From: Litchfieldia alkalitelluris
GTDB taxonomy: Bacteria; Bacillota; Bacilli; Bacillales; Bacillaceae_L
Length of the DNA stretch: 64,000 bases
Reading direction: 5' to 3'
Assembly (NCBI RefSeq): GCF_002019645.1
Contig: NZ_KV917374.1
Coordinates: 1,267,452 to 1,331,451, forward strand
The notes under the pieces are model-generated. The model was not told the DNA's origin and ran no database searches. It saw only the letters and a program-made list of their open reading frames with translations. Each line of letters opens with the position of its first letter. Within the stretch, counting starts at the first letter, position 1. The position numbers were made by a program, and so were the translations under genes. Shown here piece by piece: positions 17,823 to 27,817 of this stretch.

Positions 17823-18883
17823 GATGGAACGGTTTAATAGAAGAATTTAAGGAATTTCTCCCTGTTTCTGAAAAAACACCTAAATTAACGCTTAATGAAG
17901 GGAATACCCCACTAATTAAGCTACATCAGTTATCAGAAGAGTTAGGGATTGAGTTATACGTCAAAACAGAAGGAACTAATCCTACGGGCTCTTTTAAGGA
18001 CCGTGGAATGGTGATGGCTGTTGCAAAAGCAAAAGAAGAAGGAAGTACAACAGTGATCTGTGCGTCAACAGGAAACACCTCTGCAGCTGCGGCAGCATAT
18101 GCAGCTAGAGCGGGAATGCGTTGTATCATTGTTATCCCTGATGGGAAAATTGCAATGGGTAAATTAGCGCAAGCGGTGATGTATGGTGCCGAAATTTATG
18201 CAATCCAAGGCAATTTTGACCAAGCTCTAAAGATTGTTAGAAAGATTAGTGAAAATGCACCAATTACACTAGTGAACTCGGTAAATCCTTATCGAATTGA
18301 AGGACAGAAGACTGCAGCTTTTGAAGTTTGTGCCCAATTAGGTGGGAAGGCGCCAGATGTTTTAGCTATTCCAGTTGGAAATGCAGGTAACATCACTGCT
18401 TATTGGAAAGGGTTTAAGGAGTACCATGAAAAGTACAACTCAGGTCTTCCACAAATGCATGGTTTTGAAGCAGAGGGATCTGCTGCAATTGTAAGAGGAC
18501 ATGTGATTGAAGAACCAGAGACGATTGCGACAGCGATTCGAATCGGAAACCCTGCAAGCTGGGAGCATGCAGTAAATGCCCAAAAGGAATCAAATGGTGC
18601 GATTGATGAAGTGACAGATGAAGAAATAGTCGAGGCATATAAATTAATTGCTAGTAAAGAGGGAGTGTTTGCTGAACCAGCTTCTTGTGCTTCCCTTGCA
18701 GGCGTGATCAAACACTTAAAGGCAGGGAAAATTCAAAAGGGCTCAACGGTAGTAGCCGTTCTCACTGGAAATGGATTAAAAGACCCAACAACGGCTATTG
18801 ATGTTAATGATATAAAGCCTACTGTTCTTCCGAGTGATGAAGAAGTTGTTTTTGAACATATTAAAGGAGTCGTATTTCAATGA
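17819..18883 (+). CDS. thrC: Threonine synthase
   Basis: This 354-residue PLP enzyme converts O-phosphohomoserine to threonine. The PLP lysine lies in TGSFKDRGM near residue 60, and the phosphate-binding loop in [13 protein letters not shown] is intact. It overlaps hom and thrB by four bases each (ATGA), completing a tightly coupled threonine operon. Confidence 0.97.
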   Translation: MRWNGLIEEFKEFLPVSEKTPKLTLNEGNTPLIKLHQLSEELGIELYVKTEGTNPTGSFKDRGMVMAVAKAKEEGSTTVICASTGNTSAAAAAYAARAGMRCIIVIPDGKIAMGKLAQAVMYGAEIYAIQGNFDQALKIVRKISENAPITLVNSVNPYRIEGQKTAAFEVCAQLGGKAPDVLAIPVGNAGNITAYWKGFKEYHEKYNSGLPQMHGFEAEGSAAIVRGHVIEEPETIATAIRIGNPASWEHAVNAQKESNGAIDEVTDEEIVEAYKLIASKEGVFAEPASCASLAGVIKHLKAGKIQKGSTVVAVLTGNGLKDPTTAIDVNDIKPTVLPSDEEVVFEHIKGVVFQ

Positions 18884-19788
18884 GTGCCAGAAAACCGTTT
18901 CAAATCAAGGTCCCTGGTAGTACGGCCAACCTAGGACCTGGATTTGATTCAATTGGACTTGCTGTAAATCGATACTTAACTCTCCAAGTAGAACAAAGCA
19001 CCAAGTGGTCTTTTGTTCCAATGTCAAAAGATGTAGAGAATATACCAACAGGGACTGAAAATTTTATTTATAAAGTGGCTGAAAAAGTGGCTGCGAAGTA
19101 TGATGTCTCATTACCTCCATGCATAATTCATATGACAAGTGATATTCCTTTGGCTAGAGGACTTGGAAGTAGTGCAGCAGCGATAATTGCAGCAATTGAG
19201 CTTGTAGACACCCTATGTGACTTACGTCTTTCAAGAGATGAAAAACTTAGAATTTCAAGTGAGTTTGAGGGTCATCCTGATAATGTTGGAGCTTCATTAT
19301 ACGGAGGCTTAGTGATAGGAAGTCACCGTGATAAAATGACGGATCTTGTTCAATTAAATGATGTGGATTTTGATATAGTCGTAGCAATTCCACGTTATGA
19401 GGTGATGACGAAGGACGCTAGAGCGGTTTTGCCTACACATTTTACACATGAGCAGGCTGTAGAGGCAAGTGCAATAAGTAATGTAATGATTGCAGCACTT
19501 GTGACGAAAAACTGGGCATTAGCTGGTAAAATGATGGATTTAGACTTATTTCATCAGCCTTACCGAAAAAAATTGATTCCGGAAATGGATGATATCATCA
19601 AGGCTGCTAAAAATACCGGTGCATTTGGCGTTGCTCTTAGTGGAGCAGGTCCGACAGTGATTTGCTTTGCAGAAAAAGGAAGAGGAAAATCAATTGTAAA
19701 GGACCTAGCCCCATTATTTGGTCATTTATCTGTCGATGAGTTAAAGATTGAGAAAAACGGTAGTAACGTTTCAACGTTGGTCCTGTAA
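18880..19788 (+). CDS. thrB: Homoserine kinase
   Basis: This 302-residue GHMP kinase phosphorylates homoserine for threonine synthase. The ATP-binding GHMP loop [12 protein letters not shown] is near residue 90, the N-terminal block is [14 protein letters not shown], and the C-terminal [13 protein letters not shown] block is present. It is the last gene of the operon and is followed by a bidirectional terminator. Confidence 0.97.
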   Translation: MSARKPFQIKVPGSTANLGPGFDSIGLAVNRYLTLQVEQSTKWSFVPMSKDVENIPTGTENFIYKVAEKVAAKYDVSLPPCIIHMTSDIPLARGLGSSAAAIIAAIELVDTLCDLRLSRDEKLRISSEFEGHPDNVGASLYGGLVIGSHRDKMTDLVQLNDVDFDIVVAIPRYEVMTKDARAVLPTHFTHEQAVEASAISNVMIAALVTKNWALAGKMMDLDLFHQPYRKKLIPEMDDIIKAAKNTGAFGVALSGAGPTVICFAEKGRGKSIVKDLAPLFGHLSVDELKIEKNGSNVSTLVL

Positions 19789-19791
19789 ACA

Positions 19792-19822
19792 AAAAAGCGA
19801 AACCAATATGGTTTCGCTTTAT
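19792..19822. terminator. Bidirectional terminator between thrB and yutI
   Basis: AAAGCGAAACCA pairs perfectly with TGGTTTCGCTTT around ATAT, with A/T runs on both sides. Confidence 0.88.
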
Positions 19823-19837
19823 TTATTAGAGGTTTAA

Positions 19838-20077
19838 TTAGAAAACCTGTTCTACTTCAATGATTCCTGGTACTTCTTCTAAAAGTGCACGCTCAATCCC
19901 TGCTTTTAATGTAATTGTTGAGCTTGGGCAGCTTCCACATGCACCTAGTAAACGAAGTTTTACAATGCCTTCTTCTACATCAACTAATTCACAATCTCCG
20001 CCATCACGAAGTAGGAATGGACGAAGTTTATCTAAAACTTCTTGAACTTGCTCTACTTGATTCATTTCTACAGTCAT
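19838..20077 (-). CDS. yutI: NifU-domain Fe-S scaffold/carrier protein YutI
   Basis: This 79-residue protein is a single NifU C-terminal (Nfu) domain. The cluster-binding CGSC lies in [15 protein letters not shown]. Nfu proteins hold and deliver [4Fe-4S] clusters to client enzymes. One client could be lipoyl synthase, encoded nearby; that link is inference. GGAAAGGAG precedes the ATG on the minus strand. Confidence 0.93.
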   Translation of the reverse strand: MTVEMNQVEQVQEVLDKLRPFLLRDGGDCELVDVEEGIVKLRLLGACGSCPSSTITLKAGIERALLEEVPGIIEVEQVF

Positions 20078-20357
20078 TTAAATCTACTCCTTTCCTTACA
20101 TATATTATACTTACTTTCCTGTGAAAAATCTATTCTGTAATACTCTTACCAAATGTTTATTTTTAACACCTTGTTGTTTAAAACTAGAAGTAAGCAACTA
20201 CAAATAAGAGTAGTGCACTTTTCCTCAATGGTCGTAACCTTTAATGTAGAATAACAGCTTATTATTTTCTTTACTCTTTAATAAGCAATGTCCTATATAT
20301 TTTACCATAAGTTTTGTACAATAGAAAAAGATAAATATTGTGAGGAGTGTAATTTTC

Positions 20358-20693
20358 ATGTTGAATAAATTGATTGAAATAGAGGTCTATGGAGCTGACA
20401 TTCTCTGTCCTAGCTGCGTAAATTTACCTTCTTCAAAAGAAACCTATGAATGGTTAGAAGCAGCCATTACCCGAAAATATCCTAAACAACCCTTCAAAAT
20501 AAGTTATATTGATATCTTTAATCCTCCCAATGAAGAACAAAAAGAAGAATTTGCTAAAAGAGTCATTGATGAAGATATGTTTTATCCTGTTGTTTTAATT
20601 GAAGGTGAAATTGCAGGAGAAGGGAATCCTAAGCTGAAAACCATTTATGCTGAAATGGAGAAGTATGGATACCAAGAAGATAAGGGGAATTAA
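20358..20693 (+). CDS. yuzD: YuzD family protein (DUF1462), thioredoxin-like
   Basis: This is a 111-residue protein of the DUF1462/YuzD family. GAGGAG at 20342-20347 selects ATG 20358; the in-frame GTG at 20340 is part of that site. A CPSC pair close to the N-terminus after a beta strand (IEVYGADILCPSC) and a YPVVLIEGEI segment give it a thioredoxin/glutaredoxin look. A redox role is plausible but unproven. Confidence 0.85.
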   Translation: MLNKLIEIEVYGADILCPSCVNLPSSKETYEWLEAAITRKYPKQPFKISYIDIFNPPNEEQKEEFAKRVIDEDMFYPVVLIEGEIAGEGNPKLKTIYAEMEKYGYQEDKGN

Positions 20694-20747
20694 GAAACGC
20701 CACACGATGCCTTGAATGTTTATGTAATTGGCGTTTCTATTTTTTAA
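20694..20747 (+). terminator. Terminator-like hairpin after yuzD
   Basis: GAAACGCCA pairs with TGGCGTTTC over a 26-nt loop and is followed by TATTTTTT. Confidence 0.7.
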
Positions 20748-20749
20748 AA

Positions 20750-20938
20750 TTAGTACCTTTTGCTGATCAAAGACATAAATCCCTGGAAAATCAGAACAAG
20801 TGAAAATATAATTATTGCCAGTACACCTATGATACTCAATAACGGGCTAAGCGGGACAAGGAAGCCACTTATAGGGACTTTTAATAATGCAAAACCAGCG
20901 ATAATACATGACAAAAACAGTAGTGGATATCTCTCCAT
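20750..20938 (-). CDS. Small two-helix membrane protein, unrecognised
   Basis: This is a 62-residue hydrophobic protein with two predicted membrane segments (about residues 5-25 and 33-53) and a basic tail ending ISKRY. AAGGAAGGA lies about eleven bases before the ATG on the minus strand, which is acceptable. It is transcribed toward the yuzD terminator and could share a transcript with yutJ only if that gene's terminator is read through. I do not recognise a family. Confidence 0.6.
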   Translation of the reverse strand: MERYPLLFLSCIIAGFALLKVPISGFLVPLSPLLSIIGVLAIIIFSLVLIFQGFMSLISKRY

Positions 20939-21021
20939 AAATAATCACATCCTTCCTTGTACTAATATTATTCGAGTTAGTAGTACAATATTAATAAACT
21001 CCCGGACCAAGTTTATGAGAA

Positions 21022-21048
21022 GAAAAAAGACAGCATATGCTGTCTTTT
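21022..21048 (-). terminator. Terminator of yutJ
   Basis: A perfect palindrome, AAAAGACAGCATATGCTGTC plus TTTT, is followed by a T-run on the minus strand. Confidence 0.82.
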
Positions 21049-21052
21049 GTGG

Positions 21053-22120
21053 TTACCCGTTATGATATTTATACATCCATAAAACCCCTGATTTTAATAA
21101 TCTAGGCACTCTTCCAATAATCGGTCTTTCTGCAACTAAACCAAATCCATGTTTCTTCCCTAGTGATCCAAGAACACCCTTTAATTTAATTGGCGGGAAT
21201 TGTGTAGGTGGTTCTTCATTATTCCAACGTTTAAGAAGAACTTGAACAATTTGTTCCGCCTGCCCTTCAGCTAGCTGAGCACTTGGAGCATGTGGGAGAC
21301 TCGCACAATCTCCGACAACATATACATGTTCATTTCCAGGAATGTTATGTTGCACCGTTAGTACCACTCTACCTTGAACATCTTTTTCTACATCAAGTTG
21401 TTGAACAATTTTATTTGGTTGGATTCCCGCAGTCCAAACAATTGTATCAAACTTTATGGGAGTGTCATGGTTATAGAGTAAATTTGATTCTACCTTTGTA
21501 ATATTGGAGCCATTAATAATTTTTACATCACGTGTAGTAAACCAATTTTCTACATAGTTACTTAATCTTTCAGGGAACATTGAAAGGATATGATTCCCAC
21601 GATCAAATAATGAAATTTTTAAATCAGGTCGACTATCATTTAATTCACTAGCTAATTCAACGCCACTTAATCCTGCTCCAATAATGGCAACATCAGAATC
21701 TGGAGGAAGATTGTTTAACTTCTGGTAAGTAGACCTTGAATTATCAATTGATTGAATACTATAGGTATGTTCCTTTGCTCCAGGTACATTGTGATACTTA
21801 TCTTCACATCCAAGTCCAATAATAAGGTCATCATAGGAAATCGAATCCTTTCCTTGTAGATGAACTAACTTTCGGTCAAGGTCGATATCAGTCACTTCAC
21901 CATATTTAATGGTAAGTCGTGGATGTTCTGGAAATGCTACGCGTATATGTTGATCAGAAATTGTCCCGGCAGCCAAAGCATAGTATTCTGTCTTTAAACA
22001 ATGGTAGGGTACTCGATCGATTAATGTAATTTCTACATCTTCGGGAAGTTGAGTAGGTAATAGACGTTGTAAAATCCGCATACCGCCATAACCCCCTCCA
22101 AGGATCACAAGATTTATCAT
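21053..22120 (-). CDS. yutJ: NDH-2-like NAD(P)/FAD oxidoreductase YutJ
   Basis: This is a 355-residue flavoprotein of the type II NADH dehydrogenase family. The FAD motif ILGGGYGG is at the N-terminus, the NAD motif AIIGAGLSGVELASEL is near residue 145, and the second FAD block YVVGDCASLPHAPSAQLAEGQ is near residue 270. NDH-2 enzymes pass electrons from NADH to quinone without pumping protons. Compared with yumB it is shorter at the C-terminus, where membrane attachment normally occurs, so quinone reduction is not certain. It stands alone between terminators. Confidence 0.88.
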   Translation of the reverse strand: MINLVILGGGYGGMRILQRLLPTQLPEDVEITLIDRVPYHCLKTEYYALAAGTISDQHIRVAFPEHPRLTIKYGEVTDIDLDRKLVHLQGKDSISYDDLIIGLGCEDKYHNVPGAKEHTYSIQSIDNSRSTYQKLNNLPPDSDVAIIGAGLSGVELASELNDSRPDLKISLFDRGNHILSMFPERLSNYVENWFTTRDVKIINGSNITKVESNLLYNHDTPIKFDTIVWTAGIQPNKIVQQLDVEKDVQGRVVLTVQHNIPGNEHVYVVGDCASLPHAPSAQLAEGQAEQIVQVLLKRWNNEEPPTQFPPIKLKGVLGSLGKKHGFGLVAERPIIGRVPRLLKSGVLWMYKYHNG

Positions 22121-22449
22121 AAAAAATTTCCCCTTTGTTTTCTTATGGTTTCGATTTCATAAGTCTCTATTTGTAGAAAGTTACTCAAGTTATTTTTACA
22201 TGAGTATCATATGAGATGAAATAATGTGCTATCATAATAATCTGGATTTCCTAGAAATGTGATACATATATCTTAAATAAATGATTAAATAAATACAGAA
22301 AACCTTTTCAAAAAGACACTAAAAGTATAGCTAATTTTTGACAAAATAACAACAAATTTGTGAAATGTGATTTATTGTTTACAAACCTTAAATTTGACGA
22401 ATTTTGAAAAAACCTGTAGGATATATTCGCAAGTAGTGAGGTGATAACA
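22121..22449 (+). promoter_or_regulatory. Divergent yutJ-yuzB intergenic region with yuzB promoter
   Basis: This 329-bp AT-rich gap contains TTGACG (22394-22399) and TAGGAT (22417-22422) spaced by 17 bp, a reasonable yuzB promoter. No operator, RNA structure or small gene was seen in the remainder. Confidence 0.5.
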
Positions 22450-22686
22450 TTGCAACCAATCATAGAATTTTGTATTAGTAATTTGGCAAGTGGGGCACAA
22501 AAGGCGCTAGAACAGCTTGAAAAGGATCCGAATTTAGATATTATAGAATATGGTTGTCTTAGTTATTGTGGTAAATGTGCAAGAACATTATTTGCACTGG
22601 TAAATGGAGAGATTGTAACAGGTACCACGCCAGAGGAACTTGTTGAAAATATATATCAATTTTTAGAAGAAAACCCGATGTTTTAG
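22450..22686 (+). CDS. yuzB: YuzB family protein (DUF1450)
   Basis: This is a 78-residue protein of the DUF1450/YuzB family. GAGGTGA five bases upstream selects the TTG at 22450, which gives the family's usual start, [13 protein letters not shown]. The conserved cysteines are in IEFCISN and [11 protein letters not shown], a likely metal or Fe-S site. The protein ends FLEENPMF like its B. subtilis counterpart. Function is unknown to me. Confidence 0.88.
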   Translation: MQPIIEFCISNLASGAQKALEQLEKDPNLDIIEYGCLSYCGKCARTLFALVNGEIVTGTTPEELVENIYQFLEENPMF

Positions 22687-22693
22687 ACTCTTT

Positions 22694-22722
22694 AAAGTAC
22701 ACGAATGCTCGTGTGCTTTTTT
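22694..22722 (+). terminator. Terminator after yuzB
   Basis: AGTACACGA pairs with TCGTGTGCT around ATGC and is followed by seven T. Confidence 0.82.
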
Positions 22723-22731
22723 TATACAAAG

Positions 22732-22862
22732 GCTATTTTCGCTTTGTTGCTTTAATGGTTTTATAAAAGGACTATGAGCTAAGAGAGTGGCAACTTTTTT
22801 TTCTGAATTATTTCATACTATCAAATGAAATAGTGGAACCTACCTAAAATATAGGATATAAA
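22732..22862. repeat. Diverged copy of the 169-bp TIR element
   Basis: The block aligns through most of its length with the units at 2416-2928. Shared words include GGCTATTTTCG, CTTTGTTGCTTTAA, AGAGTGGCA, TCAAATGAAATAGTGG and CCTACCTAAAATA. It is shorter and substituted, as expected for an old copy. It lies between yuzB and dapF. Confidence 0.7.
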
Positions 22863-22933
22863 AATAACTATTAAGATTGTTATCATCTTCTTTTCATCTT
22901 ATACTGAAGTAAATCATTAACTTGGAGGAACTT

Positions 22934-23788
22934 ATGGGGAGTTTTACATTTACGAAAATGCATGGATTAGGAAACAACTATATATATGTAAATATGTTTA
23001 AAGAAAAGCTGGTTGAAGAAGAATTATCAAGCCTTGCGATTAAAGTGGCGAATGTAAACACAGGAGTTGGGGCGGATGGGATGATTTTAATTTGTCCATC
23101 AGATATAGCACCTGTAAAAATGAGAATTTTTAATAATGATGGATCAGAAGGCAAAAATTGTGGGAATGGCCTCAGATGTGTAGCAAAATATGCGTTTGAA
23201 CATAAAATAGTAACAGAAACTAGGTTTAAAATTGAAACTTTATCAGGTTTGGTGGATGCAGAGGTTCAATTAGAGAATGGAATGGTTCACACCGTTACAG
23301 TGAATATGGGGAAACCTAGATTATCGCGCCATAGCATTCCAATGATCGGGGAAAATGATGAACTAGTACTGAATGAAAAGGTTCAATTTAAAGAACATAC
23401 ATTATTCATGACTGGAGTTTCAATGGGAAATCCCCATGCAATTTTTTATGTAGAAGATATTAATCAAGCCCCAGTTACGACAATAGGTCCTATCATTGAA
23501 AAAGATCACAGTTTTCCAGAAGGAATCAATGTTGAATTTGTTGAAGTGGTTAGTGATAAAGAACTACACTTCAGAGTATGGGAGAGAGGTTCCGGTGTCA
23601 CACAAGCATGTGGAACAGGTGCTTGTGCGGCAGTTGTAGCATCAGTATTAAACGGGAAAACAAGAAAAAACACAGAAACAATTGTTCATCTAGCAGGTGG
23701 AGATCTCTTAATTAAATGGGATGAACAAGGTGAAGTCTATATGACAGGACCTGCCGAAGTGATTTGTGAAGGGATATATTACTATTAA
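22934..23788 (+). CDS. dapF: Diaminopimelate epimerase
   Basis: This 284-residue enzyme interconverts LL- and meso-diaminopimelate, giving the precursor of lysine and of the cell-wall cross-link. Both catalytic cysteines are in their conserved blocks: NCGNGLRC and ACGTGACA. GGAGG at 22924-22928 fixes ATG 22934 over the TTG at 22922. The start motif [12 protein letters not shown] is intact. It precedes yutM, as in B. subtilis (yutL-yutM). It is in the same pathway as the lysine-riboswitch gene at 4205, but no riboswitch precedes it. Confidence 0.96.
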   Translation: MGSFTFTKMHGLGNNYIYVNMFKEKLVEEELSSLAIKVANVNTGVGADGMILICPSDIAPVKMRIFNNDGSEGKNCGNGLRCVAKYAFEHKIVTETRFKIETLSGLVDAEVQLENGMVHTVTVNMGKPRLSRHSIPMIGENDELVLNEKVQFKEHTLFMTGVSMGNPHAIFYVEDINQAPVTTIGPIIEKDHSFPEGINVEFVEVVSDKELHFRVWERGSGVTQACGTGACAAVVASVLNGKTRKNTETIVHLAGGDLLIKWDEQGEVYMTGPAEVICEGIYYY

Positions 23789-23868
23789 GTATCAAGTTCT
23801 ATTATTTGAGTATAAACCCTAAGAAATATATACTTAAACTAGAATAAAATAAAAAAGGAGGGCAAGTA

Positions 23869-24231
23869 ATGACTGACATTTTAACAATAACGGAAGCTGC
23901 TAGTTTCCAAATTAAAGATATGATGAAGGAAAATGGAGAAGAATCTGCATTTTTACGTGTCGCAGTAAAGGGTGGAGGTTGTAGCGGACTTTCCTATGGA
24001 ATGGGCTTTGAGCATGAAATCACGGACGAAGATTTACAACTTGAACAGAATGAACTAAGAGTGTTAGTGAAAAAGGAAGACGCACCTATATTAAAGGGTG
24101 TTGTTATAGACTATAAGCAATCAATGATGGGTGGCGGATTTACCATTGATAATCCCAATGCCATTGCATCATGTGGGTGTGGATCATCATTTAGAACTGC
24201 TAAAAATGCTGGGAATCCAGAAGAATGTTAA
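23869..24231 (+). CDS. yutM: A-type Fe-S carrier YutM (HesB/IscA family)
   Basis: This is a 120-residue A-type iron-sulfur carrier. The three conserved cysteines are in GGGCSGLSYGMGF and CGCGSSF. These proteins accept and transfer Fe-S clusters during assembly. AAGGAGGG precedes the ATG and a strong terminator follows. With yutI it gives two Fe-S carriers within 4 kb. Confidence 0.94.
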   Translation: MTDILTITEAASFQIKDMMKENGEESAFLRVAVKGGGCSGLSYGMGFEHEITDEDLQLEQNELRVLVKKEDAPILKGVVIDYKQSMMGGGFTIDNPNAIASCGCGSSFRTAKNAGNPEEC

Positions 24232-24262
24232 AAAAAAGAGCTGAATTCAGCTCTTTTTTTAA
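24229..24262 (+). terminator. Terminator after yutM
   Basis: AAAAAGAGCTGAA pairs with TTCAGCTCTTTTT, a perfect palindrome with a T-run. Confidence 0.88.
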
Positions 24263-24295
24263 TACTAAGGAAATATAGAATTGAGGTTTGGTTTT

Positions 24296-24349
24296 TGGCT
24301 CCAGGTCCTGACCTAAGCTTGTCGACGATAGTGGCGCTCTGCCTTTTTC
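24296..24349 (-). repeat. Remnant of the GGCGCT...GGAGCT dispersed repeat
   Basis: Read on the minus strand, GCGCCACTATCGTCGACAAG continues to CTGGAGCC and resembles the larger element at 54153-54290 (GGCGCT, CGACAGGCATAAG, CTGGAGCT). It looks like a short internally deleted copy downstream of yumC. The assignment rests on eye alignment only. Confidence 0.4.
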
Positions 24350-25339
24350 TTAGAACATGCTGGAACTGTGAAGTGGTTGAATCTTCGCCTTTGGATCTAT
24401 ATAAGATTTAGCATTATTAACGGCAGTTGGTGCTTCACCAAATCCAGAGGCAATTAACTTAACTTTTCCTTCATAGGTTGAGATATCACCAGCTGCATAT
24501 ATTCCTGGTACGTTTGTTTCCATCTTAGAGTTAACAACAATTGAGTTTTTCTCAATTTCAAGACCCCATTCTTTGATTGGGCCTAGAGATGAAACGAATC
24601 CGAAGTTAACGATCACAGCATCTACATCCACTGTTAATTTATCGTCACCTTTTACTTCATCAAGAATAACCTGTTCGATATTTTCTGCTCCAACTAACTC
24701 AACAGGTACATAAGGTGTTAAAACTTCAACTTTGGAATTCATTAGATTTTCTACACTATGTTCATGTGCACGGAATTTATCCCGTCTATGAGTTAAGTAT
24801 ACTTTTTCAGCAATCGGCTCAAGCATTAGTGCCCAATCAACTGCTGAATCTCCACCACCACAAACTAATACCTTTTGACCAGCAAATTGGTTTAAGTCAT
24901 CTATAAAATAATGAAGGTTTTTTCCTTCATATTGTTCAGCAGTTTCAAGTTCTAGTTTACGTGGTTTAAATGCTCCATTTCCTGCAGTAATGATTACTGT
25001 TTTTGTGTAATGGATTTCACTATTTGTTGTAAGCTTAAAAACCCCATCCGCTTGCTTCTCAACATCAGTTACAGCTTGCTCAAGACAAATGGTTGGTTCG
25101 AATTTAGCCATTTGTTCTTTAAGATTATCAATAAGTTCTTGCGCACGAATTTTAGGGAATCCAGCCACATCATATATGTATTTCTCTGGATATAGAGCTG
25201 AAAGTTGCCCACCAAGCTGTGGTAAACTTTCAATAATCTTAACACTTGCTTGTCTCATTCCCCCATAAAATGCAGTGAATAAACCAGCAGGTCCCCCTCC
25301 AATAACTGTTATATCGTAAACTTTTTGATCTTCTTTCAC
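24350..25339 (-). CDS. yumC: Ferredoxin/flavodoxin-NADP+ reductase YumC
   Basis: This is a 329-residue FAD/NADPH enzyme of the thioredoxin-reductase-like ferredoxin reductase family. The FAD motif [10 protein letters not shown] is at the N-terminus and the NADPH motif [13 protein letters not shown] is near residue 155. The redox-active CxxC of thioredoxin reductase is absent, as expected. The C-terminal block is [11 protein letters not shown]. It supplies or drains low-potential electrons through ferredoxin or flavodoxin. The start is GTG with GGGGG seven bases upstream. Confidence 0.93.
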   Translation of the reverse strand: MKEDQKVYDITVIGGGPAGLFTAFYGGMRQASVKIIESLPQLGGQLSALYPEKYIYDVAGFPKIRAQELIDNLKEQMAKFEPTICLEQAVTDVEKQADGVFKLTTNSEIHYTKTVIITAGNGAFKPRKLELETAEQYEGKNLHYFIDDLNQFAGQKVLVCGGGDSAVDWALMLEPIAEKVYLTHRRDKFRAHEHSVENLMNSKVEVLTPYVPVELVGAENIEQVILDEVKGDDKLTVDVDAVIVNFGFVSSLGPIKEWGLEIEKNSIVVNSKMETNVPGIYAAGDISTYEGKVKLIASGFGEAPTAVNNAKSYIDPKAKIQPLHSSSMF

Positions 25340-25553
25340 TTAAATACCCCCAGTTAATTAATGCTCAGATGCACATTATTAAAATTTACTCATATACTCT
25401 TTATAATATCATAATTTTCTATTTTTATCTCTTTTGATCGTGCTAATTAAACCTATATAAGGAAATTTTGTGAAGATAAAACACCTAGAATAATTAAAAA
25501 ATTATGACATTTAGCCATTTTACTTGATTTTTTTATGCAATTATAATAAATCC

Positions 25554-25582
25554 TTGAAAATCATCTGTAAAAGGAATAATAT
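25554..25582 (+). promoter_or_regulatory. Candidate yumB promoter
   Basis: TTGAAA and TAATAT are separated by 17 bp, about 215 bp upstream of yumB. The 450-bp gap is very AT-rich and other promoters are possible. Confidence 0.45.
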
Positions 25583-25629
25583 TTAATATAGGCATTGTTA
25601 TTATATATTATCAATTTTTATGCAGTGTT

Positions 25630-25647
25630 ACGTGAATCATTTCACAA
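25630..25647 (+). promoter_or_regulatory. Candidate Rex redox-sensor operator upstream of yumB
   Basis: The site reads ACGTGAATCATTTCACAA. It has the GTGAA-N4-TTCAC core and the AA end of the Rex consensus TTGTGAA-W4-TTCACAA. Rex senses the NADH/NAD+ ratio and controls NADH dehydrogenase genes in relatives. The site would lie within the transcript or over a -35 (TTCACA) depending on which promoter is used. Confidence 0.45.
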
Positions 25648-25798
25648 TCTTTTTAATTGCATAAATTATCTTTTTAATAGGAGTTTCAAAATAAGAAAGC
25701 TCTGTTTTTATGCAAATAAAAAGATCGAAAGAAGTAGATATTATAATTATCTATTCTTATTTATTAAATATTATAAAAGGTAAAGGTGGATGTGTTCG

Positions 25799-27013
25799 GT
25801 GAATAAACCAAAGATTATAATTTTAGGTGCAGGATATGGTGGTCTTATGACTGCAACAAGACTGCAAAAAGCACTTGGTGTTAACGAGGCGGAAATTACT
25901 CTTATAAATAAAAATGATTATCATTATGAAACTACATGGTTACATGAAGCTTCTGCAGGTACATTACACCATGATCGTGCTCGTTATAAGGTTGAAGATG
26001 TTATTGATCGTAGCAAGGTGAAATTTGTAAAAGGTACAGTTGTTGGAATTAATAAAGAAGAAAAGACGGTTTCTCTTGAAGAAGGTACGTATCACTATGA
26101 CTATTTAGTATTTGCTTTAGGTGCAGAAAGTGAAACTTTTGGAATTAAAGGACTTAAGGAATTCGCATTCTCTATATCAAATATTAACGCTGCTCGTCAA
26201 ATACGTGAGCATATTGAATATCAATTTGCAACTTATAATACTGAAGCTGAAAAGCGTGATGAGCGTTTGACAATCGTTGTAGGGGGAGCAGGTTTCACTG
26301 GTATTGAATTCTTAGGCGAATTAGCAAACCGTATTCCGCAACTATGTAAGGAATATGACGTTGATCACGATAAAGTTCGTGTCATCTGTGTTGAAGCAGC
26401 ACCAACTGCTTTACCAGGCTTTGATCCAGAGTTAGTGGAATATGCAGTTAATCACTTAACAAGTAAAGGGATCGAATTTAAAATTGGTACAGCAATTAAG
26501 GAAGCAACAGAAACAGGAATTATCGTTGGTAAAGATGATGATGTTGAAGAAATTAAAGCAGGTACTGTTGTATGGGCTGCTGGTGTAAGAGGGAGCAGCT
26601 TAATTGAAGCAGCTGGCTTTGAAGCAATGCGTGGCCGTGTAAAAGTTAGTTCAACTCTACTTGCGCCAGGACATGATGATGTATTTATTATTGGAGATAG
26701 TTCATTAGTAATCAATGAAGAGATTAACCGTCCATATCCGCCAACTGCACAAATTGCAATGCAACAAGGTGAAACATGCGCGAAGAACCTAACTGTTTTA
26801 GTTCGTGGACAAGGTGAATTAGAAGACTTCACTCCTGATCTTAAAGGAACAGTATGTTCACTTGGTGAGCATGATGCAATTGGAGTTGTATTTGGAAAGA
26901 AAGTAACAGGATCTACAGCATCATTCATGAAAAAGATGGTTGATAACCGTGCCCTATTCATGATTGGTGGCCCTGGACTAGTTATTAAAAAGGGTAAATT
27001 CAATATCCTATAG
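25799..27013 (+). CDS. yumB: Type II NADH dehydrogenase-like protein YumB
   Basis: This is a 404-residue flavoprotein of the NDH-2 family. AAAGGTGG lies eight bases before the GTG at 25799; the ATG at 25790 directly abuts that site. The FAD motif IILGAGYGG starts the protein, the NAD motif [16 protein letters not shown] is near residue 160, and VFIIGDSS follows near residue 300. The hydrophobic C-terminal part typical of membrane-attached NDH-2 is present. It should oxidise NADH and reduce menaquinone at the inner face of the membrane. It is divergent from yumC, as in B. subtilis. Confidence 0.92.
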   Translation: MNKPKIIILGAGYGGLMTATRLQKALGVNEAEITLINKNDYHYETTWLHEASAGTLHHDRARYKVEDVIDRSKVKFVKGTVVGINKEEKTVSLEEGTYHYDYLVFALGAESETFGIKGLKEFAFSISNINAARQIREHIEYQFATYNTEAEKRDERLTIVVGGAGFTGIEFLGELANRIPQLCKEYDVDHDKVRVICVEAAPTALPGFDPELVEYAVNHLTSKGIEFKIGTAIKEATETGIIVGKDDDVEEIKAGTVVWAAGVRGSSLIEAAGFEAMRGRVKVSSTLLAPGHDDVFIIGDSSLVINEEINRPYPPTAQIAMQQGETCAKNLTVLVRGQGELEDFTPDLKGTVCSLGEHDAIGVVFGKKVTGSTASFMKKMVDNRALFMIGGPGLVIKKGKFNIL

Positions 27014-27055
27014 TCATTCACTAAATTAAAAAGCAATTTGGCATGTTACTCAGAA

Positions 27056-27095
27056 AAATGCTTGGAGAAATATATACTCCAAGCATTTTTTTATT
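27056..27095 (+). terminator. Terminator after yumB
   Basis: AATGCTTGGAG pairs with CTCCAAGCATT around AAATATATA and is followed by seven T. Confidence 0.88.
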
Positions 27096-27157
27096 TCAAA
27101 ATAAGCCGGTTCAGCGATTGCCAAACATTTAAGAATTACCAGGAAAATTGGGATTAG

Positions 27158-27360
27158 AAATAAGGGGAGAAATTCCTCTTAATGAGAAAAAAGTAAAAAA
27201 AATAGATTAAATAGAGGGAAGGATTCCACCTATTTAATCGAAAAAACATGAAAATGCACCATTTTCTTTACCTTAACGGGAAAAACTCCCCTTATATCCT
27301 CCGAACCTGGCTCTATTCTCCAGTCTAACGGGAAAAACTCCGCTTATTTTAGATTATCAT
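27158..27360. repeat. Four-hairpin dispersed element, copy B
   Basis: Four boxes, GGGGAGAAATTCCTC, TAGAGGGA...TTCCACCTA, CGGGAAAAACTCCCC and CGGGAAAAACTCCGC, occur in the same order and spacing as copy A. The linkers AAAAAACATGAAAATGCACC and CTGGCTCTATTCTCCAG match copies A and C. It lies between yumB and yuiA. The rest of this 515-bp gap shows only the yumB terminator. Confidence 0.75.
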
Positions 27361-27528
27361 TGGTTGCTCAATTACGGAGCCTTTACATAAGGAGATAATA
27401 CCCTAACAAACTCAGTAAGAAAATTTAATCCTTTAATTGGTTAAATTTTCTTACAAATAATCTCTTTTCAATAAGTAAAATAACTGTTATAATTATCTGA
27501 AAATTACAATAAAAAAGGAGCGCTGTTC

Positions 27529-27651
27529 ATGAACAACCAACAACAAATTAAAAATGACTGTCCGTACTGCAATGGGAAAGGGTATTTTCAGTTAATACTT
27601 GGTGGATCAGAAACATGTTCATCATGTGAAGGCTCTGGTAAAAACAATTAG
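27529..27651 (+). CDS. yuiA: YuiA family small zinc-finger-like protein
   Basis: This 40-residue protein starts at ATG 27529, preceded by AAAAAAGGAG. It has two CxxC pairs with glycines, CPYCNGKGYF and CSSCEGSGK, like one repeat of the DnaJ zinc-finger region. It probably binds one metal ion. Position between yumB and yuiB matches yuiA of B. subtilis. Function is unknown. Confidence 0.82.
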   Translation: MNNQQQIKNDCPYCNGKGYFQLILGGSETCSSCEGSGKNN

Positions 27652-27817
27652 AGTAATACTCGTTCATAATCTTGTTTAATGATAAAGCACATCAAGGAAG
27701 AGGAAATACTCATTAATTTTTAAAAAGTAAAAAAGTTTTACGAAATCGCTTAACTTTAAATTGACTATGTTTGTCTTACTTTAGTACACTATGATGTGTA
27801 CTGGAGGTGAAAGGTCA

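Noticed and set aside
26452-27036. A 194-codon minus-strand frame opposite yumB
   Set aside because: It is fully antisense to a conserved gene, lacks a ribosome binding site and its codon pattern mirrors yumB.
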